A DNA stretch of 64,000 nt, taken from positions 37,611-101,610 of the forward strand of contig BTUU01000020.1 in assembly GCA_045863555.1 (NCBI GenBank), read 5' to 3'. Of this stretch, positions 9,301 to 17,259 are shown one piece after another. Each line of letters opens with the position of its first letter. The first letter of the stretch is position 1. Both the position numbers and the translations under genes were made by a program. The notes under the pieces were generated by a model, which saw nothing but the letters and a program-made list of their open reading frames with translations, was not told the DNA's origin and searched no databases. Source of the stretch: JACRLV01 sp045863555. GTDB lineage: Bacteria > Planctomycetota > Phycisphaerae > UBA1845 > Fen-1342.

Positions 9301-10565
9301 GACAAGTTCGCACTCTCCGGCCCCGGCGGAAAGGCCGGCTCGTAGGGTCCGTTCTTTCGGGCGGCCGCGATGTACGTGGCGACGCGACGGTCCTTGAAGA
9401 TTGTCTCGATCTCGAGTCCGCGCACGAGCGTCGCCGTGAAGAGTTCGTCCGTCGCCTTCTCCGAGATGTCGTCGAAACGGATCGAGCAGAAGCCGTCTTC
9501 GGTGATCATTCCCTTTGCAATCGGGACGCTCCGGTCGTACCCGCGGTTCGAGACGAGTCGCAGCGCGGCGTCCGTCGGCGGATGGATGCGCTTTCCGCCT
9601 TCGCCCGTCAGGACCGGGAGGGCCAGTTCGAAGAATTTCGGCGGGCGGAGATTGATCGTTGTTCGTTCCGTCGTCGCGGCGGCGTGGGCGCGGGCGACCG
9701 GGTGGACGGTCGGCGCCTTTCCGCTGGGTGGCGGCCGGCGCTGATAACGATCGTAGATCAACGTGAATTCATCGCCGGCGCGTTCCGCGGGTTTGCGAAT
9801 GATTGCCTCGTCCGCGGACGAACGGCTGAATTGCGTGAGGCGGACTTTTTCGAACTGGAACCGCCGGGTTGTGCCGACGTGCACGTGGTCCAGTATGACC
9901 ACGTCAAATTCCCTGTTTGCAAGGAGCGCCTGTTGAAGGGCGTCGGACGCGGCATCCCGGAATTTGAGAACACTGAGTGACCCCGACGCTGCTTCGACGG
10001 CTCGCACGACTTGCGGGAACCGAGGGCCTGTATGGAGGAATTTCGGATGGGAGCTGCCGTCGGCGGTGAGCCGCAGAATTCGCTTCAACTCGATCCACGC
10101 GCGATGTGCGGGATCCGTCGCCGCCCCGGCGATGCCGGGCATGCTCAGGAACAATTGCGGAAGCGCGGTGGAATTCGCGCTCGGCGCTCTCTTCCAGGGT
10201 TTGTGGCCGCCGAAAACAGCTGTTTCGTATACAAATTCCAGCTCCTCGCCCGGTTCTGCGTGACCATCCGACCCAACGGCCTTCGTGAAGACGCGCCAAA
10301 GCTCCACGTTTTGAAGCGTGATTCGCTCCATGCCTTTTGCGTCTGCAACGTCAAACATCACGGATGCATAATCCACAACGCGCTCCGTCAGGAGCCTTTC
10401 GGAGGCGCCATCCCTGCGTTTTTGCACGCGTGCGATTCGTCGCTTGTCCTCGCCGCTTGGGCCGTCGCGCTTCTCGGCTTTGAACGATACAATCTCGATC
10501 CAGCCGACGTGCTCGGGGTCGGTTGAGTCCCCTTGAAAACCGGGAAGCTGCATGAAACTGGTCAT
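9294..10565 (-). CDS. Tandem Hcp-like type VI secretion tube protein with C-terminal extension
   Basis: A 423-residue protein with two successive Hcp-like segments. The first begins MTSFMQLPG...HVGWIEIVSF (about 1-135). The second begins LFLSMPG...HRAWIELKRI (about 140-280). Both carry the 'x-D-P-x-H-x-x-W-I-E' start typical of Hcp and end in F-x-Y/IYDRYQ-like strands. A third, non-Hcp segment of about 110 residues follows. Ordinary Hcp is about 160-170 residues, so this is a fusion. Hcp forms the hexameric tube expelled by type VI systems, and fusions often carry effector domains. The start ATG overlaps the upstream stop (ATGA), making it the last gene of the minus-strand island. The assignment is by eye. 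Confidence 0.65.
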   Translation of the reverse strand: MTSFMQLPGFQGDSTDPEHVGWIEIVSFKAEKRDGPSGEDKRRIARVQKRRDGASERLLTERVVDYASVMFDVADAKGMERITLQNVELWRVFTKAVGSDGHAEPGEELEFVYETAVFGGHKPWKRAPSANSTALPQLFLSMPGIAGAATDPAHRAWIELKRILRLTADGSSHPKFLHTGPRFPQVVRAVEAASGSLSVLKFRDAASDALQQALLANREFDVVILDHVHVGTTRRFQFEKVRLTQFSRSSADEAIIRKPAERAGDEFTLIYDRYQRRPPPSGKAPTVHPVARAHAAATTERTTINLRPPKFFELALPVLTGEGGKRIHPPTDAALRLVSNRGYDRSVPIAKGMITEDGFCSIRFDDISEKATDELFTATLVRGLEIETIFKDRRVATYIAAARKNGPYEPAFPPGPESANLSQ

Positions 10566-12139
10566 TGCATGACACCCACGGGTTTGCCCGCGCGCATTCC
10601 GTCGGGCAGATGAAGCAGATAACCAAACTCATCGAAAATGCCCGACCCGAGTTCTGCCGACTCATAGAGGCTGCGAATCTCGCCTCGCTTGACCGTCGCT
10701 GGAACATGCGGGATTGGCCCCGAGATCCCGCCGCCCGCGTCAGGGCCCGATTTGAGCGCCTCGATCGGGCCGGCCACCGTGCCGAGCCCGGGCGGCGCGC
10801 CGTAGGTGGCGGCGCCGAAGCAGAATGTCGCCAACCGACGCAAATAGGAGCTACGTTGGACAATCTGTTTCAGCTCTGCGAGCGCGGCCGGGCGATCGAA
10901 GTCGCGATCGCCGAACTTGAAGCGTTTCGATGACTTGCTCGCCAGGTATTCCACAATCGCCGTCGTCTCTTTGTCGGAAAAACCGCCCCAGACGTGAATC
11001 GTCCCGGTGATCGTCCCGACTTTCTGGCCCGTGCGCCGTGTGAACGCGGAGGGAATCGAGCGCCATTGCCCGACATTCGGCTCGACGAAATCCTGATGAT
11101 CGTGCATATCGAGGTCTCCCTCGGCACGCGTCGACTGCGTCTGGTCCTTCCACGAGGACGTGTTGAATAGCAGCGGGCCGCCGGGGCCCATGTGGCTGAA
11201 AATGCTGAAATCGGCGACCGTGCTCGGGATGCGCTGCGCCAGATCGGACAGGAAACGGTAGATCGCCTTCGCGCCGAGATACTTGTCTTCTTCGCCGCGT
11301 GTCGCGCGGAGTTTTTCGACCCAACGGGAAAAATCCGCGGCCCGGGCGAACGACGGCGCCGGTTCGCGCTGCTCGACGATCAGATGCGGACGAAATCCGC
11401 CGCCCTTGATTCGATCCCAACGCTCCACGCGGCCGCGCTGGCAATCGAGCAGGTAGAAGGGCGAGCTGAGATTCAATGTTCCCTTTGCACCGAGGTAACC
11501 TGCAAACGTCAGCGCGCTGGACACGAAGTCCGCGGGCCGCCGAACCGCGCCCGGGGTCTCCGGGTTCTCCCAGATCTCGGCGCCGGCCACCGCGACGTAA
11601 ATCCGCGTCGCATGAAGAACCACGGTCAGGTTGAATACCTTCGGCGAGCGCTGATCGCCGATCCCTCCCGCTGCGCGGTTCAAATCCATGCACGCAAGCA
11701 AATAGCCGCTCCGCCTTTTGTTTGCCGGAGTATCGCGGTCGGATTCAGGCCAGAATGGAATCAGCGCCGGCGCTTTGGCGGGCGCTTCGTAGTGGAAATG
11801 CTGCTGAATGCTCTCGAACCCATCGAATTCGACGGAAAGCAGCACGTCGTCGATTCCCGCGAGCGAAAGCACGAACCCATCCGCGCCCTGGTAGGCAAGC
11901 CGGCTCCGAACCGGGAGCGTTTTGCCGCCGACGACGACGAACTTGCCGGTGCTGATGTAAACGGCGTCGCCGCCCTTCGGCACGCGCTCCGCGCCGGCTT
12001 CGTCGACGACGCGAATATGTAGAACGCCCTCCTTCAGTTCGTTCGAGCGGCCGACTTCCTGCGCGGGCGCGGCCGTTGTCGTCGGAGTGGCCGGCAGCGG
12101 GCCGGCCGGAGTTGTCAGCGTGTCCTGAGGCGTCGCCAT
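10562..12139 (-). CDS. Unrecognised protein of the VgrG/Hcp island, possible cargo
   Basis: A 525-residue protein of no family I can name. The first 35 residues are Thr/Pro/Ala-rich. Residues 37-110 look beta-rich (LHIRVVDEAGAERVPKGGD), resembling the small Ig-like strands found in its neighbours. The middle has several conserved-looking motifs (LLACMDLNRAAGG, FSIFSHMGPGGP, HVWGGFSDKET). The C-terminal 100 residues contain a Gly/Pro-rich segment with FGAATYGAPPG. There is no signal peptide and no clear membrane helix. It lies 21 bases after the LysM gene and overlaps the Hcp-like gene by ATGA, so it is made with them. Position suggests an effector or adaptor carried by VgrG/Hcp; this is inference. 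Confidence 0.75.
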   Translation of the reverse strand: MATPQDTLTTPAGPLPATPTTTAAPAQEVGRSNELKEGVLHIRVVDEAGAERVPKGGDAVYISTGKFVVVGGKTLPVRSRLAYQGADGFVLSLAGIDDVLLSVEFDGFESIQQHFHYEAPAKAPALIPFWPESDRDTPANKRRSGYLLACMDLNRAAGGIGDQRSPKVFNLTVVLHATRIYVAVAGAEIWENPETPGAVRRPADFVSSALTFAGYLGAKGTLNLSSPFYLLDCQRGRVERWDRIKGGGFRPHLIVEQREPAPSFARAADFSRWVEKLRATRGEEDKYLGAKAIYRFLSDLAQRIPSTVADFSIFSHMGPGGPLLFNTSSWKDQTQSTRAEGDLDMHDHQDFVEPNVGQWRSIPSAFTRRTGQKVGTITGTIHVWGGFSDKETTAIVEYLASKSSKRFKFGDRDFDRPAALAELKQIVQRSSYLRRLATFCFGAATYGAPPGLGTVAGPIEALKSGPDAGGGISGPIPHVPATVKRGEIRSLYESAELGSGIFDEFGYLLHLPDGMRAGKPVGVMQ

Positions 12140-12160
12140 TTCGAATCCTGTCCACGCGGC

Positions 12161-13306
12161 CTACGAGCCATGCACCGATTTCAGCGTTTCGCGCGTATTC
12201 GCATCCGGTTCGCCGGTTTCCGCCAGGCCGTGAAGCTTTTGAAACTTGCGCAGCTCGCTGCGGCAGAGATCATCCCACTCACCGTCGATCCGCCCGCAGT
12301 AGAACCCGAGGTTCGCCAGCCGTTTCTGCACACCAACCAGGTTTTCACCCGGATCGGTGTAGCCCAATTGGATTTCGAATTCCCAGCGTTCCTCGCCCAC
12401 GATCAACCGCCCGTGCTTTGCATTGGGGGAAATCGGCTGAACAAGCTGCCCCATCGCATCGGTCGTGCCTTCGTACTTGTTGCCGTCGACTTCGAGCGTA
12501 TACGCCTTGTTGGCGAGCGGAACGTTGTCCACCTGAAGCACAAGCCGAAGCATCGCCGGTTCGCCGCGCCGCCGGAATCGATGTCGCTGCTCCGTCGGAC
12601 GCGGCTCCCACTTCTCACGCAGCGCCGGGACATGCAGCTTGTCATCCGGCAGAAGCACGTTGGGGTCTTTCCGCTCGGTGCGAATCTCGGCATTCGCTGG
12701 ATCATTCCAGATCGTCTCCCAGAAGTGCCCCGCCTCCTTCGCGATGCTCGAAACGCACTCACCGGGCTTGACCACATGCTCACCCGATCCGACCGGCCCC
12801 TGCGACTCGGGCGGCGGCGGCGCAGGCGTCACGGCGGTTTCCTGCGCGGTAGTCGAGTTGCGCATGACCGCACTGAGTCGCCGGGAATAGGAGTCGAACA
12901 GTTCGGCGGTCTCGTCCGCGGGCGGCTGCCCGGGCGCAATTTCGGACTGCGGCGGGGCCGGCGCTGGGGTCAGGGCCTGGGCCGGCGCTGGGATCGGCGA
13001 GTAGGCCGCCGATGGAGCGGGAGGCTGGGCGGCCGGGGCGGCGACAAGCGCACCGTTCTTCGCGGCCGGCGACGCCGATTCGGGAGCGGGTTCGGCGGTC
13101 GTGCGCGGCGGCCGCTTCAGCGCGCTCTCCAGCCGACCCGCATAGGAATCGAATAACGCCGGCGCTTCATCCGCTTTGGATGCCTCGGGCGGGCCCGCGG
13201 GAGGGGCGGGTGCTGGCTCCTTCAACGCGCCGTCTTTCCGCAGCGCCTTGCTCAGCCGCCGGGCAAACGAGTCGTGCGGATTGAGGTTTTCGGGTGCGTC
13301 GCTCAT
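12161..13306 (-). CDS. LysM / peptidoglycan-binding protein with repeated FDSY motifs
   Basis: A 381-residue protein. The Pro/Ala-rich first half carries three copies of a short helical motif: SFARRLSKAL (13-22), FDSYAGRLESAL (52-63) and FDSYSRRLSAVM (137-148). A LysM-like segment follows (about 176-227, with HVVKPGECVSSIA and LLPDDKLHVP). Next come a small Ig-like segment (about 255-310) and a PG_binding_1-like domain (about 320-376, with QKRLANLGFYCG). LysM and PG_binding_1 modules bind cell-wall glycan. The ATG overlaps the VgrG stop (ATGA), so it is translated directly after VgrG. A role in anchoring or delivery through the wall fits but is inferred. An in-frame start further upstream is ignored because of the overlap pattern. 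Confidence 0.82.
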   Translation of the reverse strand: MSDAPENLNPHDSFARRLSKALRKDGALKEPAPAPPAGPPEASKADEAPALFDSYAGRLESALKRPPRTTAEPAPESASPAAKNGALVAAPAAQPPAPSAAYSPIPAPAQALTPAPAPPQSEIAPGQPPADETAELFDSYSRRLSAVMRNSTTAQETAVTPAPPPPESQGPVGSGEHVVKPGECVSSIAKEAGHFWETIWNDPANAEIRTERKDPNVLLPDDKLHVPALREKWEPRPTEQRHRFRRRGEPAMLRLVLQVDNVPLANKAYTLEVDGNKYEGTTDAMGQLVQPISPNAKHGRLIVGEERWEFEIQLGYTDPGENLVGVQKRLANLGFYCGRIDGEWDDLCRSELRKFQKLHGLAETGEPDANTRETLKSVHGS

Positions 13307-15552
13307 CCCACCGGCTCCCACGCCGCCGCATCGAGACGGGGAAACGTAACCTTGCACAAACCTGGATCGGGCACGGCGACGTGCGCCTGGCCCGTCGCAT
13401 CGAGCGTCCCGCTCACCTGTTTGCCATCCGGGCGCATCACCGTATAGGCCTCGCCCGGCACCGGCTGGCCGAGTTCATCGACGAGTTCAATCTCGATCCA
13501 GGAGGTCTCTTGCTGTGACTCGGCAGGGGGCGGCGTGGGGGTGACGTGCGACTCGCTCGAATAGTGCGTGTTGTGGCCGAATTCTGTGGACGCTGCGGGA
13601 ATCGGCGGATCGTCCAGGATCATCAGGTTCAAGGCTTCGGCCGGTCCTTTCGCTCCGCCGCTGTTTAGGTTGATCCGGCTGGCGACGATCGAAACTCCCT
13701 CGGCATCGATTTTGATGAAGTTTCCCCCGCAGCTGAGCGTGACGCTCTCGTCCGAGTTGATATGAATCCCACCTCGCTCATTCGTCAGGCAATACCGACC
13801 GTCGACGGTCTCCAGCTTAATGCCCTGGCAATGCTCCTTTCGATCGCCTTTGACGTACCGGTAGCACGAGCCCTTGACCTCTTCCCAGAAATCGAGGTTG
13901 ACGGCTTCGTACTTATCCCGTTTCACCAGCGAAACGACGTTTCCCGCAATCGTCTTGTGCGCATCGCCGCCGATGCTCTCAAACCGGCTGCCGCGCGCCC
14001 GAAAGTGCATCGAGTTCTGCGCGTACAGCAACATTTGCTCGGCGCCCTTTGCGTCTTCAAACCGGATTTCGTTGCCGCCCTTCGCGCCGGGGCTGCTGCA
14101 CGTGCGGATCGAGCTGATCGTGCGGTGGTCCGGCAGCTTGTACGCCGGCATGTGGTCCTTGTTGTAGACGCGGCCGGTGATGATCGGCCGGTCAGGGTCG
14201 CCCTCCAGAAAATCAACGATGACTTCCTGGCCGACGCGGGGCAGGAACATCATCCCATACTGCCCGCCCGCCCAGCCCTGACTTACGCGGATCCAGCACG
14301 AAGCGCCGACGTCGTGCCCCCACTCCTGGTCCCAGTGGAACCGCACTTCGACCCGGCCGAATTCGTCGACGTGTATCTCCTCGCCCGGCGGCCCGACGAC
14401 CAGCGCTGTCTGGCTGCCAAGAACGGTCGGACGGGGCGTTGCGCGGGGCGGCCGGAACTGCGTCGCCGCCGGGATCACGCGGATTTCGGCTTCGTAGCGG
14501 CAACCCGTGTCGCCGAGCGATTCCTCCTCTGCGCTCTGCGACTGGGTCGCGCGGTGATTCAACTGCTGAACCAGGTAGTCGCCATCCCGGCCGGGCTCGG
14601 GGTGCCCGGTCAGGGAAAAGCGGCTTCCCGGCCAGAACGCGCGTACAGTCGAAGCGAGGTTCAGTATCCGTTGCTCGCAGAGCTGCTCTTCGAGACGTGT
14701 TTCCGCGAGCCGCTTGCCGCGGCCGCTTTCGTCGTATCCGCCGGGATGTTCGGTCAAGGAGAGGTTCGTGAACTGCCGACCGGCCGACGATTGACGCAGC
14801 GGCTGATCGGGCTGGCGGAAATTGAAATCGTCGAGCGAGACCATGCCGATCTGCACGCGATCGGCGAATTCGCCGGCGTAGATGCACTCTTGATCGTCGA
14901 TCATCCCCGTCGGCTTGCGGAACGGCACATCGCCGGGCGATGAAAAAACGCCGCAGAGGCCCTTCGAATCGATGAGAACCAGCTTGCACCGTTCGGCAGT
15001 CTGCTCGAAGTGGTAGTAGATACCCTCCGATTCGAGAAGGCGCGAGATGAAATCCCAGTCTGATTCGCGATACTGCACGACGAACTCGCGCGGTTCGTAG
15101 TCGCGGGCGATTGCGAGCTTCAGGTCATCCTCGGTCAGCCCCGCATCCGCAAGCACCTTGCTGACGACGCCGATTACGTCCATCCGCTGGCAGCGCTTGG
15201 CGTTGAAGACGCGCGATTGAATCCGTCGGGAAAGCAGCCAGTGCGGCGGGACAAGCTCGGCCTCGTAATGGACGAGGTGCGAGCCCTCGCCGATCCGTCC
15301 AAAGCTCCGCACGATGCCGTGAACGGCCCGCGTGCCATATTCGCCATCGATTTCAAGCGTCGCGTCTTTTCCGAGAATCTGTTCGGGATTGATCGCTTCT
15401 ATCTCGGAACTGAGCCGGATTCGGAAGCTGAAAAGCCGGCTGATGGCCTCGATACCCGAAAACGCCGTCACGCGCAGGTCGTCGGTGGAGAAGTCGGCGG
15501 CGCGGAAGCGGAAGTCGGCGACATTCGCAGGCGTGATGGGTTCAGCGGACAT
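13303..15552 (-). CDS. vgrG: VgrG, type VI secretion spike protein
   Basis: A 749-residue VgrG. The N-terminal gp27-like part contains FSFRIRLSSE and ESDWDFISRLLESEGIYYHFEQ. The gp5/OB-fold part contains DEFGRVEVRFHWDQ and SCWIRVSQGWAG, then FLPRVGQEVIVDFLEGDPDRP and a NEIRFEDAKGAE stretch, followed by the repetitive beta-needle region. After the needle is a Pro-rich linker and a C-terminal Ig-like extension (about 690-749, SWIEIELVDELGQPVPGE), a common place for effector docking. VgrG trimers form the tip of the contractile injection tube. GAGGAGCG lies just before ATG 15552. No PAAR protein, sheath or baseplate gene is in the window, so this is an orphan spike cassette or part of a system split across the genome. 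Confidence 0.95.
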   Translation of the reverse strand: MSAEPITPANVADFRFRAADFSTDDLRVTAFSGIEAISRLFSFRIRLSSEIEAINPEQILGKDATLEIDGEYGTRAVHGIVRSFGRIGEGSHLVHYEAELVPPHWLLSRRIQSRVFNAKRCQRMDVIGVVSKVLADAGLTEDDLKLAIARDYEPREFVVQYRESDWDFISRLLESEGIYYHFEQTAERCKLVLIDSKGLCGVFSSPGDVPFRKPTGMIDDQECIYAGEFADRVQIGMVSLDDFNFRQPDQPLRQSSAGRQFTNLSLTEHPGGYDESGRGKRLAETRLEEQLCEQRILNLASTVRAFWPGSRFSLTGHPEPGRDGDYLVQQLNHRATQSQSAEEESLGDTGCRYEAEIRVIPAATQFRPPRATPRPTVLGSQTALVVGPPGEEIHVDEFGRVEVRFHWDQEWGHDVGASCWIRVSQGWAGGQYGMMFLPRVGQEVIVDFLEGDPDRPIITGRVYNKDHMPAYKLPDHRTISSIRTCSSPGAKGGNEIRFEDAKGAEQMLLYAQNSMHFRARGSRFESIGGDAHKTIAGNVVSLVKRDKYEAVNLDFWEEVKGSCYRYVKGDRKEHCQGIKLETVDGRYCLTNERGGIHINSDESVTLSCGGNFIKIDAEGVSIVASRINLNSGGAKGPAEALNLMILDDPPIPAASTEFGHNTHYSSESHVTPTPPPAESQQETSWIEIELVDELGQPVPGEAYTVMRPDGKQVSGTLDATGQAHVAVPDPGLCKVTFPRLDAAAWEPVG

Positions 15553-15639
15553 CTGGCGCTCCTCGTTGGGCGCGGCGTATCCTGGCCGCCTCGAAGCGAG
15601 CCGAGGGCGGCGGCTCGAATTCAGTGGCGAATGCGCCCG

Positions 15640-17259
15640 TCACTTTGCCGCTCCCGGCGCCCAGATGCCGGCCGGCGCGTCGTTTGTTCCCGGCGGCGGC
15701 TCGGTCTGGGCGAAGATATTCCTGTGTTCGACGGCCTCTTTCGCCTTCCAGCCGGTGGCCCAGTCCACGAGCTTCTTCGACCCGCCCTGCCAAGCCCAGA
15801 AGTGGTCCTCCTGCCCCCCGCCGCCGGCACTGCCGATGCGGCGGTTTTGTTGATCCTGGGCGATGGCCTGGTCGAGTTTGGCCATATCCACCTGTGCCCG
15901 CTTGAGTACGCCGATTTCACGCAGCCGCAGCGCGACTTCGGGCGGCGGCGGTGCATATTCAATCGTGCCGTTTACGAGCACACTCTCGCTCTCGATCGTC
16001 CTTGCCAGACGCGGCAGCCAGAGGCTCCAGAGCCCCGTCTCCAGCAATCTCTGAAAACTGGGCTGTTCCGGCTTTTTCGCGTCTGCAAAGTAGGGAATGT
16101 TGCTGGCCGGCGGGCTCATGACATGAAAAGGAACCTTGTGCTCCCTGGCCAATTTCACCAGGAAGTGTTGCTGAGCGCGATTCAGCGCCTCCAGGTCCTG
16201 GTTCGTGTACTGTTCCTCGCTGGTTTTTGTGTCGAGCGCATCAAGCGTGTCACTGAGCTTCTTCTTGTAGTAGGCGAAGACGTCGAATACACGTACCTGG
16301 AGGTCCTGGTGGAACCGTAACGGATCGAGTTCATCCAGCTTCAGGTTCGGGTCATTTTCGTACCATTCCTTAATCTTGTCGCGCAGCTTCCCGTCCAGAA
16401 ATTTCGCAAAGTCCTCGGAATGATCAAAGAACCACTCCGGCAACTTTCCAATGTTGGCCAGTTTGTTATCCTCGTCGGAAAGCTCTTCGACGACCTTCCG
16501 AGCCATCTTTCCCTTCGCGACGCCGAAGAAGAACCCCAGCGCTCCGACGCTGGCCATTTCGAGCAACTGGAAGATCAGGCTTGTGAGAAACGACTCCTTC
16601 TTTGCATTCTCGGCAGCTTCTTTCAGCGTGGCGGTGACCGTCGTATAGGCAGAGTGATACGCCCCGGCGTATCGAATCGCGTGCGAGTGCCAGTAGCCCG
16701 CAGCGGAGTCGAGCCGCTTGTACATGCGATCGACGTACCGTCTGCACTCCGTCTTCAGCCGTCCGAGCGCCGCTCTGGTGTTGTCATCCGACGTCTTCAC
16801 CTTGTGCAGCGCCTTGCTGGTCGCTACGGGCGTGAACGGCGGCGGCGATGGGTCGAGTGTGATCGCCCAACCAAGCTCCCATGTGCCCCGTTCGATCTCA
16901 TCGCCGCTGAGCATGATCTTGAACTCGGGCGGTGTCTGTCCCCTGGGGGCCTTGAAGCGCAGCGCGATCTCCGGCCCCGGCTTCGCATTAGTCTTGACGT
17001 GCTCCACCTTCGACGGCTCGAAGTACCACTCCCGTCGGCCCTTGCATACGATCCTGCCGTAGAAGTTCGCGACCGGATCGTCTTTTGATTTCTCGTTGGG
17101 CAGATCCTTGTGCTCGTCCACCTCGCGAATCGTGATGATGACGTTCTTGCTCTCGCCGACCTTCTTCAGCGGCGCTTCGTTGATCGCGAGCATCGGCGGT
17201 ACATCCGAGGCGTCCATCGTCCCGCGCGTCGTGAACACCGCCCACCACCTAGCGCCCAT
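15640..17259 (-). CDS. Unrecognised island protein with one hydrophobic segment, possible effector
   Basis: A 539-residue protein without a family I recognise. ATG 17259 is chosen because GGAGG lies 6 bases upstream; it overlaps the preceding gene by 11 bases. The first 150 residues look beta-rich; then comes a helical, charged region. A hydrophobic stretch of about 25 residues sits mid-protein (it includes VGALGFFFGVAKG), followed by helices rich in Lys/Glu. The C-terminus again is helical (LREIGVLKRAQVDMAKLDQAI). Helical effectors with one hydrophobic hairpin occur among pore-forming toxins, so this is a candidate VgrG cargo. It lies 87 bases before vgrG. Function remains unknown; it could equally be a chaperone or adaptor. 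Confidence 0.75.
   Translation of the reverse strand: MGARWWAVFTTRGTMDASDVPPMLAINEAPLKKVGESKNVIITIREVDEHKDLPNEKSKDDPVANFYGRIVCKGRREWYFEPSKVEHVKTNAKPGPEIALRFKAPRGQTPPEFKIMLSGDEIERGTWELGWAITLDPSPPPFTPVATSKALHKVKTSDDNTRAALGRLKTECRRYVDRMYKRLDSAAGYWHSHAIRYAGAYHSAYTTVTATLKEAAENAKKESFLTSLIFQLLEMASVGALGFFFGVAKGKMARKVVEELSDEDNKLANIGKLPEWFFDHSEDFAKFLDGKLRDKIKEWYENDPNLKLDELDPLRFHQDLQVRVFDVFAYYKKKLSDTLDALDTKTSEEQYTNQDLEALNRAQQHFLVKLAREHKVPFHVMSPPASNIPYFADAKKPEQPSFQRLLETGLWSLWLPRLARTIESESVLVNGTIEYAPPPPEVALRLREIGVLKRAQVDMAKLDQAIAQDQQNRRIGSAGGGGQEDHFWAWQGGSKKLVDWATGWKAKEAVEHRNIFAQTEPPPGTNDAPAGIWAPGAAK

Noticed and set aside
13762..14943. Plus-strand frame of 393 codons opposite vgrG
   Set aside because: Shadow of the strongly supported VgrG coding strand; no motif.
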